From positions 1 through 22,629 of IMG/VR virus record IMGVR_UViG_3300031951_001288: a DNA stretch of 22,629 nucleotides; one strand, given 5' to 3'. The DNA is from a virus. The notes under the pieces were generated by a model. That model saw nothing but the letters and a program-made list of their open reading frames with translations. It was not told the origin of the DNA and ran no database searches. The translations under genes were made by a program, and so were the position numbers. Positions 14,868 to 22,629 of the stretch are shown piece by piece (position 1 is the stretch's first letter; each line of letters opens with the position of its first letter).

Positions 14868-17800
14868 ATGGCTGATACAAAACCAGATTCACGACAGATT
14901 AAGAAACGCTCAGCGCTACCTAGATTAGGTACGGCGGCTAACGCTACCGTTGAAGCTATTCTTGATAAAGTTAACGTTGACGCTAACTACCCATTAAGGC
15001 TGGCAGCTTCAGATACTCCTGATGCTAGACTTAATTTTTCTTCATCTTCAGTGGTATCTGCTGATTCAGCCAATGAAATCGTATCTCCTGTTAAAAAACA
15101 AATTTTCCCTTCCCTATCATCTCCTTGGATTAACTTCCAGACTCAAGCCGTATCTAATGCTGCTGATTTTGATATCGTATTTCCTGTAACAAATACAGTA
15201 GGTCGTTTTCGTCAAGCTGGGTTCACTTTAATTAGTTCTGGTAAAATCAAAGTATTGTTTTCTGACGAGGCTTTGACCGAAGGTGCTCTACCGAATGCGG
15301 GTGCGCTTTTTGTTAGTGGCGGTCTACCTATTGGCTATGTTGTACTAGAATGTACAAATACTTCAGGTTATTTTAAAACAGCAGGTTCTGCTTCAAGTAT
15401 CATTGAAAACGCTAAAATCTTCCGCTTTGGTTCAGGTGCTGGTGGCGGCTCAGGTACTGGTGATGCAAATACATTTACTGAAAATTTAAAGCACAGACTT
15501 ACTTCATCTTACTATGAATTCGTAACTCCTGTTGTTTTTGAATCTGATGAACAGACTCGCACAGCCTCGGCTACAGCTACTTTTGATATCGTAGACGGTG
15601 TTTATAGATTCAATAACGCTGCAGAAAATTTCGTATCTATTCAAATGTTTGATACTGAGTTTCTTGCTAATGATGACGATAGTCGTCAAGTAGAGCTTCA
15701 TGCTGAATGGTTTGATAGCGCCTCTAGAGACGATAGCGCTACCTATCAAGTGGCTCTGGATGGTACAAACTACGAAACAGTAACAATGACTCGCCAAGGG
15801 CTTTCTCAAAAGTTTACTGGAAGTAAGCTATTAGCGGTTCCTTCAAGCGTTGTTGTTCTTAGTCAAGCTTCTACCGATACCAATACAGAACTTGATGCGT
15901 CTTCTTTACAAGCATTATCTGCTCCATTCACTTTATCTGCAAAAAATGCAATCTCACAACTTGCAATTGAAATAGATGAGCTTGGTACTCCAGTTGGTTC
16001 TTATATCGTATCTATATGTAAAGATAATTCTGGCGTTCCGGGCGATGTAATATTCAGTAAAATAGCGTTAGTATCTACATTAAATTCTGGACTAAATGTA
16101 ATTACCCTAAATAGTTTCAGAAACGTTCTTGTTGCCGGAAACTATCATATTAAGATTGAAACAGACGCTACCTATAAAGCAGGATTCAGCGCTGGCGTAA
16201 ATAGCATTAGATTAAAAACCAACTCTGGCGGAAATGATTTAGTTTATAATGGTACTACTTGGAGTGCTGGTACTGTTGATTTGAAATACGCACTATCAGG
16301 TCATGCTTATGATTTGAGAGTTCAAGTTGCATCATCAGCCGGTTCAAAAAAGCTAAAAGCTTTCGGTATTTTCTATGATGAGCAAGTTGGTGACGCTATT
16401 GACGGTATTGACGCAACTCAAACATTTATATTTAGTGGTGACTTAAATACTACCACTTTCCTAGTTACAAACTTCCTTCCTACTCAAGAAAAATTAAAAG
16501 TATACGATATCAAAACCGGACAGGTTTACAGATATCCAGCATTTCAAATTAACGGTAATACAATAACTTTCGATTCTGGAACATTTCTAGTTCCGGGCGA
16601 AACTGTTCAGTTAATTTTCGACCAAAGTGAAGGCGCTGCAATTGCCTCTTCTGTAGTAGTAACTGGTACTGGCGGTGGAGCTGGTGACTTAGATACCCTA
16701 CTTTCTCAAACATTTGACTCTTCTGCTTTGGGTGATTTTACTCAGACTGGTCTTGAGCTTATTACAACAAATCCGTTGAATGGAACTCAGTCAGCTCGTC
16801 TTGTTCACCAAGCAGCTTCTAATCGTTCATTTAAACAAACAGTTGCTATTGCGCCTAAATTCCGTGGCGTAAACATGACAGCTTCTGTTGCAATTCGTTC
16901 ATCTGCCTCTCAAGGTAACGTAACGATTGCATTCCGTGATGAAACCAACGGCGTTGACTATCCAAGTCAGCAGCTCCAGACTAACTCACAAGCCATTGCT
17001 TCGCTTGTAACAAACTCAACAATTACAGTGTCGGGCTTCTCTAACTCAAGCATTAACACGCTAAAAGTGGGCATGACCGTTACTGGTTCTGGTATCCAAA
17101 CAGGTACAAGAATTGCGACTATCAACACTACAGCATTAACCATTACGCTTTCACAAGCCGCTACAGCTTCTGCTACTGTTTCGCTTCGCTTCTCTGATTT
17201 GCCACGTACTTTACAACTTGGCTTCAATATTCCAGCAAACTGCTCAAGCTATTCTTATACAATTTCTGCATTGCAAGAATCCGGTTCTCCAGAAACTTAC
17301 ATTGATGATGTTGTACTTAAGAACTACTGGCTTGGAATGAGTAATCAGGGACAAAGCACCCTTTCTGTTCCAAGCATTACACAGCAATCTCAATACTTAG
17401 AACAATCTGGGAGTGTTGGAGTTGCTACAGTAACTGGAGCAGCTACTTCAACGGTTGGTACTGATATTTTCAGTTACAACTCTGGAACCGGGCTTTACAC
17501 CGTACTTAAAGATGCTAACTTTACTTTAAATCTTTTGATGCGTAGTGCTTCTGCTGTTAAAATTGAACCTATTATTGTTGTAAATGGAGTTGATACAATA
17601 TATAGCTCAAGTGATACCGCCGCAGGAAACTCATTTGCTAACTGCACATATTCTCAAACTCTGCCAGTTGGAGCTACGTTCTCCTTTAGAAACTCAGTTG
17701 GAACTACAGATGTTAGACGCATTTCAATTAGTGCTGACGCTGTAACAACTTCACAAATTACAACAAACGACCTCGTTCCAGCAAAAGCAGTGCTTGGCAA

Positions 17801-20800
17801 CAGCACAATTGATATTCCTAACATGACAGCTTGGCAGGGATATACGCCAGCATTCCAAGGCTTTGGTACGCCAAGTGCTGTGGAGTTTGAGTGGAGACAA
17901 GTTGGAGAAAACGTAGAAATTCGTGGTAAGTTTACTGCTGGAGTAGTAACTACCGCTGAAGCTCGTGTTGGACTCCCTGTTGGATTAACTTCTGCTGGAA
18001 CAAGTATTATTCCAAGTTTAACTTTGGCAGGCGATCACGTAAGAAATAACCAAGGCTCAACATACTTTAGAGGTTCAATATTAATAGAACCATCGGTGTC
18101 CTATATCACATTCGGCGCTCAAAGCTCAACTCAAAACGCTTTGACTAAAGTAATTGGGACAAACCTTGTAAACAATAGTGACACAGTTTCATTAACTGCC
18201 TCTATCCCATGCGCAGGATTGTCAGCTACTGAGCAAATCGTAGTTTCTGGCACTCAAAGTGCATTGGTGGAAGAGGGTGATAGTAATTTGGAAATGTCGG
18301 ATAGTTCATCTATTGCTGCAAATGCCATTTATACATTTTCTACAGTTACTAGGTCTATAGGCGATGCCATTAGATATGAAAATGCCACAGGTAGATTCTA
18401 TGCTACAAAAAATGGTACATTCTCAGCTTCGATGTGGGTTACTCCGGCATCTGTTTCTGGAGTACTACCGCAATTATATAGAGTTGTAAACGGAGCAACT
18501 TCTCTAATGTCAAGACAATTAGGAGTAGCTAGTACAGGTGGGATGACTCACGTATCTAGTTCCTTCTATTTAAATTCTGGGGATTATTTCTATTTTAGCA
18601 ATGATAACAGTGGAGGGGCTGGTACAGTTCGTCAAATGGGCGTTACATACCAAGGCTCCCTAAAAGTCCTTAACACCAGCGCTGACCAAAAAATCACTAT
18701 CCCAACTTCTGAGCTACGCTTTGAAGGTGCTAGTGCTAGAGGTACTGGAACAGAAACAGCAATTGTTCAATTCACTTCCATGACTAAGATTCGCGGTGAT
18801 GCTTTCACAGTTGATAACAGTAATGGTACTGCTATTACTATGACGAAAGCTGGTAAACTCGATGTGAGTTCTAGTTTAAGGAATAGTAATGGGAGTTGTA
18901 GAATATCTAGAAATCAAGCTATTAGAACAGCACTACCGACCTCTTCTGAAACTTTAGCCGGTGAATCTGGTGTTGCGCTTGATTCTACGATTGCTTGGTC
19001 TGGGTTTGTATCAGCCGGAGATGTAATTAGAATTTGTGCAGATAACACACCAACGTCTGCTGTAGCAAACAACCTAAACCTAGCTTTCCAAGAGCAAGAC
19101 ATTTCTGTTTCTGTAACCAACACATTGCCACAATTCTCGGAGTCTGACTCCTCGGTGAGAGTTGATACAGCTAATGGGTATGGATCAACCGCTACTAAGA
19201 TTCGTAGATTTAGCAATATTAGGGATAATGTTGGTACAGATATTGAATACACAGATAGTGCGGCAAATGGTGCTAGTTTTACGGCAATGTCTAGCGGTAT
19301 TTATATGATTAGTTATTCTGAACAAACAACATTAAATACAACACCTAGAATCGGTATCAGTAAAAATGCGTCATCACTTATTAATAATATTGATGATATA
19401 TCAGCAAATGAAAGGTTAGCTATTTCTTCTGACGAAGGTGGTTCATCAGCAAGTAAATACATGTCAGTTTCTTGGCAAGGCTACTTGCAATCTGGTGATA
19501 TAATTAGACCTCATTCTTCTGGACAAACAAATACTGTACCGGGAGGGGTAACATTTACAATCTCCAAAGTCGGTAAGCCTAACGTAACTGGCGTAGATGT
19601 GACTCCATTTGTGAATGTGTCGCAGCCTGAACAAGGGGCCACTGTTAGAAATTATACAAGCTTACTGGCATCTAACGTATTTAATTTTAACACGGTTGTT
19701 GAGGATAAAAATATTAACAAATTTCTCAGCTACGATCCTACTACAGGTAAATGGACGGCTCTTAAAAGAGTGACAATTGATGTTTCTTTTTTTGTAATGA
19801 CTATCAATGGAGTTAGTATATCTATTGATAAAAATGATAGCTCTCTAGCTATATCTGATAGTGGAGGGGCTGCTGTAGGAGGATATCACAGAGCAAATGG
19901 ATCAGCTAAAACGATACTTGAAGCCGGTGAAACTATTAGATTAAGAGCACTGGCAGCTCCGAGTACAATTTATTCAACCAATTATTTTTCTATAGAGGCT
20001 ACAGCACTCTCCGACCAAATACTAACAGCACCTGAAACCTTCAGCACAGACACTGCAGCTTTGCAATATGCAAGCTCTACACAGTACACACTTAGTACTT
20101 TGGCGAATGCTCCTGTTGGTACTTTTATTACTTTTGTACACAGTGCAAATTCTAATACTAGAACTCAAACAACAGCGAATCCTCCTTCTCAAAGTACTAG
20201 CGATATGAATGCAAATGGTATTATTTTGACTACAAGAGCGTATAATGCTGGTAGTAGCTCTGCTACTCCTTCTGCGTTTGCAATTCAAATTGGTAAAGGA
20301 CTTAAGGGATTAAGTTTAAATCTTTACAAAAGTTCAGCTAAAACTGGCTCTGGTTCTTTAGATGGTATTCAATATGCATCTACTACATTTATAGGTGCTG
20401 CAGTTAAAAGTTATAACGAAAATACGGGAATACTATACATTGATACTGGATATCAAACATCAACTACAACTTCTGCCAACTTTGTATTTGATGATTTGAC
20501 AACAGCAACTTCAGGCTACCTCGTAATCAACGCAAGCAAGAATGTTTCGCTCACGGGAATGAATATTGAGCGAGTGGCAGCTAGAGGAATTAACACCGCA
20601 GGAACAGTAATGAACGCAACTGGTGTAACAATGCCAGTAACTGTTGTATTTGATACTCATGGAGCCTTAAACACTAACGGAACTTTTACTGCTCCAGAAA
20701 CTGGATATTATCAAATATCTGCTTCTATGTATTACTCAAATGCTACCTATGCCGTTGGTCAGGCTGTATATATTCAGGGTTTCAAAAATGGCGTTTTATA

Positions 20801-21002
20801 CAGTACAAGTATGGTCTTCAGGGTTGGTGCTGCTACAACTACATTTATGGGAGCAGGACCATATTCTGATCTAGTATTTTTAGGAAGAGGTGAAACTTTT
20901 CAAGTTAGGGGTGTAAACGAAAGAGGGGCTACGGCTCTTGATACTGGAACTACAGTTAACTTTTTTTCAATTGCTAAAGTAAATATCGGTAAACAACAAT
21001 GA
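14868..21002 (+). CDS. Giant modular tail fibre with tandem C1q-like jelly rolls
   Basis: A 2,044-residue virion protein, probably a long tail fibre or receptor-binding protein. In order: an N-terminal anchor region with DARLNFSSSSVV; a Gly-rich hinge near 15430 (GSGAGGGSGTGDANTFTE) and LKHRLTSSYYEFVTPVVF, seen in other phage spikes; jelly-roll-like units near 15840-16650 (CKDNSGVPGDVIFS ... KIETD); a carbohydrate-binding-like unit (16690-17330) split by a small insert; a fibre unit with AWQGYTPAFQGFG (17815-18245); and about six C1q-like modules between 17405 and 21002. The last ends NFFSIAKVNIGKQQ, a typical C1q closing strand. It has its own promoter, and its TGA overlaps the following endonuclease ATG. 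Receptor binding is inferred from the modules; the host ligand is unknown. Confidence 0.78.
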   Translation: MADTKPDSRQIKKRSALPRLGTAANATVEAILDKVNVDANYPLRLAASDTPDARLNFSSSSVVSADSANEIVSPVKKQIFPSLSSPWINFQTQAVSNAADFDIVFPVTNTVGRFRQAGFTLISSGKIKVLFSDEALTEGALPNAGALFVSGGLPIGYVVLECTNTSGYFKTAGSASSIIENAKIFRFGSGAGGGSGTGDANTFTENLKHRLTSSYYEFVTPVVFESDEQTRTASATATFDIVDGVYRFNNAAENFVSIQMFDTEFLANDDDSRQVELHAEWFDSASRDDSATYQVALDGTNYETVTMTRQGLSQKFTGSKLLAVPSSVVVLSQASTDTNTELDASSLQALSAPFTLSAKNAISQLAIEIDELGTPVGSYIVSICKDNSGVPGDVIFSKIALVSTLNSGLNVITLNSFRNVLVAGNYHIKIETDATYKAGFSAGVNSIRLKTNSGGNDLVYNGTTWSAGTVDLKYALSGHAYDLRVQVASSAGSKKLKAFGIFYDEQVGDAIDGIDATQTFIFSGDLNTTTFLVTNFLPTQEKLKVYDIKTGQVYRYPAFQINGNTITFDSGTFLVPGETVQLIFDQSEGAAIASSVVVTGTGGGAGDLDTLLSQTFDSSALGDFTQTGLELITTNPLNGTQSARLVHQAASNRSFKQTVAIAPKFRGVNMTASVAIRSSASQGNVTIAFRDETNGVDYPSQQLQTNSQAIASLVTNSTITVSGFSNSSINTLKVGMTVTGSGIQTGTRIATINTTALTITLSQAATASATVSLRFSDLPRTLQLGFNIPANCSSYSYTISALQESGSPETYIDDVVLKNYWLGMSNQGQSTLSVPSITQQSQYLEQSGSVGVATVTGAATSTVGTDIFSYNSGTGLYTVLKDANFTLNLLMRSASAVKIEPIIVVNGVDTIYSSSDTAAGNSFANCTYSQTLPVGATFSFRNSVGTTDVRRISISADAVTTSQITTNDLVPAKAVLGNSTIDIPNMTAWQGYTPAFQGFGTPSAVEFEWRQVGENVEIRGKFTAGVVTTAEARVGLPVGLTSAGTSIIPSLTLAGDHVRNNQGSTYFRGSILIEPSVSYITFGAQSSTQNALTKVIGTNLVNNSDTVSLTASIPCAGLSATEQIVVSGTQSALVEEGDSNLEMSDSSSIAANAIYTFSTVTRSIGDAIRYENATGRFYATKNGTFSASMWVTPASVSGVLPQLYRVVNGATSLMSRQLGVASTGGMTHVSSSFYLNSGDYFYFSNDNSGGAGTVRQMGVTYQGSLKVLNTSADQKITIPTSELRFEGASARGTGTETAIVQFTSMTKIRGDAFTVDNSNGTAITMTKAGKLDVSSSLRNSNGSCRISRNQAIRTALPTSSETLAGESGVALDSTIAWSGFVSAGDVIRICADNTPTSAVANNLNLAFQEQDISVSVTNTLPQFSESDSSVRVDTANGYGSTATKIRRFSNIRDNVGTDIEYTDSAANGASFTAMSSGIYMISYSEQTTLNTTPRIGISKNASSLINNIDDISANERLAISSDEGGSSASKYMSVSWQGYLQSGDIIRPHSSGQTNTVPGGVTFTISKVGKPNVTGVDVTPFVNVSQPEQGATVRNYTSLLASNVFNFNTVVEDKNINKFLSYDPTTGKWTALKRVTIDVSFFVMTINGVSISIDKNDSSLAISDSGGAAVGGYHRANGSAKTILEAGETIRLRALAAPSTIYSTNYFSIEATALSDQILTAPETFSTDTAALQYASSTQYTLSTLANAPVGTFITFVHSANSNTRTQTTANPPSQSTSDMNANGIILTTRAYNAGSSSATPSAFAIQIGKGLKGLSLNLYKSSAKTGSGSLDGIQYASTTFIGAAVKSYNENTGILYIDTGYQTSTTTSANFVFDDLTTATSGYLVINASKNVSLTGMNIERVAARGINTAGTVMNATGVTMPVTVVFDTHGALNTNGTFTAPETGYYQISASMYYSNATYAVGQAVYIQGFKNGVLYSTSMVFRVGAATTTFMGAGPYSDLVFLGRGETFQVRGVNERGATALDTGTTVNFFSIAKVNIGKQQ
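17000..17195 (+). repeat. Small beta insert inside a carbohydrate-binding-like module of the giant fibre
   Basis: Encodes ITVSGFSNSS, then LKVGMTVTGSGIQTGTRI and TITLSQAATASATV, a compact unit (VGM-x-V-x-G-x-GI ... GT-x-I ... LS-x-x-A) found in many phage tail proteins. The flanks (FRDETNGVDYPSQQL before, LPRTLQLGFNIPANC after) read as one domain when the insert is removed. Edges approximate. Confidence 0.55.
17405..21002 (+). repeat. Tandem C1q-like modules of the giant fibre
   Basis: About six jelly-roll units of 110-150 residues sharing: an entry strand; a short -G-x-x-F-x-x-x-x-x-G-x-[YF] turn (for example NGTFTAPETGYYQISASM); an NG or KN turn; and L-x-x-G-[DE]-x-[IVF] near the end (SGDYFYF, AGDVIRI, SGDIIRP, AGETIRL, RGETFQV). 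Approximate copies: 17405-17755, 18260-18680, 18735-19110, 19135-19595, 19660-20015 and 20590-20990. The DNA of the copies is well diverged. The last copy is the clearest match; the others are by pattern. Confidence 0.6.
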
Positions 21003-21724
21003 AATGGCTAGTATATCTACACTATAGATTAGACACTGGAGAATGTTTTTACATTGGTAAAGGTACTGAAAAACGTGCCCGAGCTAGGGATTGTCGCAAT
21101 CCTATTTGGAAACGTATAGAAGCAAAAGCTGGTAGAAAAGTAGTAATTGTGCAATTTTTTGAAAAAGAGCAAGACGCTTTAGATTTTGAAGTTGACTTAA
21201 TAGCTCGTTATAAACCTATCGCAAATATTTCTGCTGGTGGAGAAGGTGTTTCTGGCTTAAGGCACACAGAAGAAACAAAAGAAAAGTGTAGACAAGCTAC
21301 TCTGAAACTAAGACAAGATTCAAAATGGCTTGAAAAAAACCTTAATAATATGAAAGAAGCTGTTTCTAAACCAGAATCAAAATCTAAAGTTTCAAAAGCT
21401 AGAAAAGCCTTCTTTAAAAATGAGCAAAATAGAAAGCACATGTCCATAAAGCAATCTGAGTTTATCAAAAATAATCCAGAACGTAATGCTAAAAGACAAC
21501 AACTATCTATAGAAGCTAAACAAACTCCTGAGTATAGATTGCTATCATCAAGAGTTCAAGGCGGAAGAGATTTTTTAGTATTTAAAAATGGTAAATTAAT
21601 TACAGAAGCTAGTATTCTTAATCAATTTGCTAGAGAACATAATTTACATGCTGCTGCAATTCATCGTTGTTTAACTGGCAAACAAAAAGAACATAAAGGT
21701 TATACATTTAAATACAAGGACTAA
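20999..21724 (+). CDS. GIY-YIG homing endonuclease 2, free-standing
   Basis: Predicted site-specific endonuclease (241 aa). The first motif is LVY (residues 4-6), YIGKG is at 18-22, the conserved Arg is probably R26 (TEKRARA) and the catalytic Glu is E64 in FEVDLIARYKP. A NUMOD3 motif follows (GVSGLRHTEETKEKC, about 80-97), then lysine-rich helical repeats (about 110-170) and a C-terminal IENR1-like module (ITEASILNQFAREHNLHAA). It is quite different in sequence from endonuclease 1, so the two arrived separately. The ATG overlaps the TGA of the giant fibre gene as ATGA. Its flanking genes are fibre genes; the cleavage target is probably in an endonuclease-free version of this junction. Confidence 0.9.
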   Translation: MKWLVYLHYRLDTGECFYIGKGTEKRARARDCRNPIWKRIEAKAGRKVVIVQFFEKEQDALDFEVDLIARYKPIANISAGGEGVSGLRHTEETKEKCRQATLKLRQDSKWLEKNLNNMKEAVSKPESKSKVSKARKAFFKNEQNRKHMSIKQSEFIKNNPERNAKRQQLSIEAKQTPEYRLLSSRVQGGRDFLVFKNGKLITEASILNQFAREHNLHAAAIHRCLTGKQKEHKGYTFKYKD

Positions 21725-21727
21725 TAT

Positions 21728-22216
21728 ATGATTAAAATATCTATCAAAAAACAAGAACAGATTACTAACCAAGGGCTTTTTCCAACAATGGAAGAAGCTC
21801 AAGCTTGGCTTGACAAGCACGAAGGTATGGGTACTTTTGGACAGAAAGCTATCTTTCAAGAGCAAGATGTTCTTGTAGCAGAAGAAGTTCGTGGTCCAGT
21901 TCAGGAACTTGCAACTCCGGCAGTTTATGATAACAATGGAAATGAGCTAGAACCAGCCACATACACTCTAAATCCAGATGGAGTTATATCTCCTGCTATT
22001 TACGAGCGTAGAATTGTTATGGTTTCTCCTGCTCAGTATGAAGTTGTAATTGAGGATATTTCTGCTCAAATTGCACAGGAAGAAGTTAACGCAGAAGCAC
22101 AAGCTTTTCTTGACTCAACAGACTGGATGGTAATTAGAGCTGCAGAGCGTGGAGAAGAGCTTTCTCCAGAGTTTAAAGCAGAGAGACAAGCTGCTCGTAA
22201 TAGGATTATTAAATAA
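21728..22216 (+). CDS. Tail-fibre-assembly-like protein
   Basis: A 162-residue protein. The N-terminal part is MIKISIKKQEQITNQGLFPT with MEEAQAWLDKHEGMGTFG. The middle has repeated short strands ending in proline turns (ATPAVYDNNGNE, SPAIYERRIVM, SPAQYEVVIED). The C-terminus (AQAFLDSTDWMVIRAAERGE ... ARNRI) has the L-x-S-TDW-x-x-x-R signature of fibre-assembly / chaperone-like proteins that sit next to fibre genes. Ribosome site AAGGA (21716-21720), 3 bases after the endonuclease stop. The partner is probably one of the adjacent fibres. Confidence 0.62.
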   Translation: MIKISIKKQEQITNQGLFPTMEEAQAWLDKHEGMGTFGQKAIFQEQDVLVAEEVRGPVQELATPAVYDNNGNELEPATYTLNPDGVISPAIYERRIVMVSPAQYEVVIEDISAQIAQEEVNAEAQAFLDSTDWMVIRAAERGEELSPEFKAERQAARNRIIK

Positions 22217-22219
22217 ATT

Positions 22220-22224
22220 GAGGG
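22220..22224 (+). promoter_or_regulatory. Ribosome binding site of the gene at 22232
   Basis: GAGGG lies three bases after the TAA at 22214-22216 and seven bases before ATG 22232; no promoter motif is visible, so the gene is probably co-transcribed with 21728-22216. Confidence 0.6.
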
Positions 22225-22231
22225 AATATAT

Positions 22232-22549
22232 ATGGGAATATTTAAAGAAACCATAGGAACATTGACTGCATCAAGTACAACGCAACTAACTCTTGTAGGT
22301 AGAACTGTTGTTAGACTTGGTGGATTGTTTAAGGTTCTTGACTCTCCAACACTTTCTACCGCCGTTACAGGTATAGGTGGGCTTGATACTGGTACAATTG
22401 CGGCTTCTACTTTTTATTATGTTTACGCTGTTTCTAACGGTACAGCCCATGGAATTGTAGCTTCAACTAGTAATCAACTTCCTACTGGCTTTACAAGATA
22501 TAAGAAAGTTGGAGCGTTTTATACTAATAGCGGTAGTTTGATTTTTTAG
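22232..22549 (+). CDS. Fibre-type protein, N-terminal part, ended by an in-frame TAG
   Basis: 105 residues up to the TAG at 22547-22549. The sequence TLTASSTTQLTLVGR ... GIGGLDTGTIAASTFYYVY ... TSNQLPTGFTRYKKVGAF is a familiar phage fibre module that normally continues into a longer receptor-binding protein. Here the protein would stop after SGSLIF, in the middle of what looks like a strand. Downstream of the TAG the same frame stays open to the window end. Possible readings: a true amber mutation (pseudogene), programmed readthrough, suppression by a tRNA, or a base-call error. An insertion or deletion is excluded because frame is kept. Confidence 0.7.
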   Translation: MGIFKETIGTLTASSTTQLTLVGRTVVRLGGLFKVLDSPTLSTAVTGIGGLDTGTIAASTFYYVYAVSNGTAHGIVASTSNQLPTGFTRYKKVGAFYTNSGSLIF

Positions 22550-22629
22550 GCTTATAGATTTCAAGAAATAAATCAAACCGTTCTCACTACCTATACCGGC
22601 TCTGGTATTCAGACTCCTTTTAGCTGGCA
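22550..22629 (+). other. In-frame continuation of the fibre gene after the amber codon, 3'-partial
   Basis: Twenty-six codons without a stop, in the same frame as 22232-22549: AYRFQEINQTVLTTY and then ...TGSGIQTPFSW, reaching the window edge. The codons (ACC GGC, AGC TGG) and composition look like coding phage fibre sequence, and there is no ATG or ribosome site for a separate gene. The other two plus frames hit stops just after the TAG. Confidence 0.65.

Noticed and set aside
18914-20288. Minus-strand open frames inside the giant fibre gene
   Set aside because: Antisense shadows without ribosome sites or promoters; products are low-complexity images of Ser/Thr/Ala codons.
22541-22549. Frameshift at the T6 run before the TAG
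   Set aside because: The coding-like sequence after the TAG is in the original frame, and the shifted frames hit stops at once, so slippage is neither needed nor helpful.
1-22629. Genome-wide reassignment of TAG to a sense codon
   Set aside because: The large structural genes contain no in-frame TAG over many kilobases, and several genes end in TAG at sensible places. Only the 22547 case looks like TAG within a gene.
14868-22629. Diversity-generating retroelement acting on a fibre C-terminus
   Set aside because: No reverse transcriptase, no near-identical template and variable repeat pair, and no C-type-lectin-like end was seen in the window.

Overview
The window is part of the late structural region of a large tailed bacteriophage (Caudoviricetes, most likely a contractile-tailed myovirus with a big genome). 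Evidence for this is a baseplate-J-like protein of more than 1,760 residues, a second J-like baseplate protein, a small tube-like structural protein, a run of tail-fibre genes including one of 2,044 codons, and two free-standing GIY-YIG homing endonucleases. The DNA is clearly AT-rich with ordinary Shine-Dalgarno sites (AGGAG, AAGGAGG), so the host is a bacterium. I cannot name the host.

Layout. 2-5290: giant baseplate gene, 5' end outside the window. 5293-6006: GIY-YIG endonuclease 1, wedged between baseplate genes. 5996-7603: second baseplate protein. 7607-8032: tube-like structural protein. 8024-9102: four small overlapping genes on the minus strand, facing against all the structural genes. 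9103-9248: 146-base divergent promoter region. 9249-12026: large fibre or tail protein. 12034-12674: decoration-like protein and a small basic protein. 12722-14482: fibre with an HTHDGRY motif. 14514-14834: short fibre-associated protein. 14868-21002: giant modular fibre with C1q-like jelly rolls. 20999-21724: GIY-YIG endonuclease 2. 21728-22216: fibre-assembly-like protein. 22232 to the window end: another fibre-type gene, interrupted by an in-frame TAG.

How it works together. The baseplate proteins share repeated beta modules with each other and with the 925-residue fibre gene. The fibre genes also share modules, which suggests growth by duplication and domain shuffling. An extended -10 motif, TGGTATAAT or TGGTATTAT, lies 18-20 bases upstream of four start codons (three plus, one minus) and is probably this phage's main promoter type here. 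Most other genes are coupled by overlaps or gaps of a few bases. No gene-free stretch exceeds 300 bases. I saw no tRNA, CRISPR array, insertion sequence, integrase, reverse transcriptase or clear rho-independent terminator.

The points most worth a second look are the amber codon at 22547 inside a continuing reading frame, the antisense four-gene cassette with two paralogous CxHx15CxxC proteins, the shared promoter motif, and the module sharing among baseplate and fibre genes.
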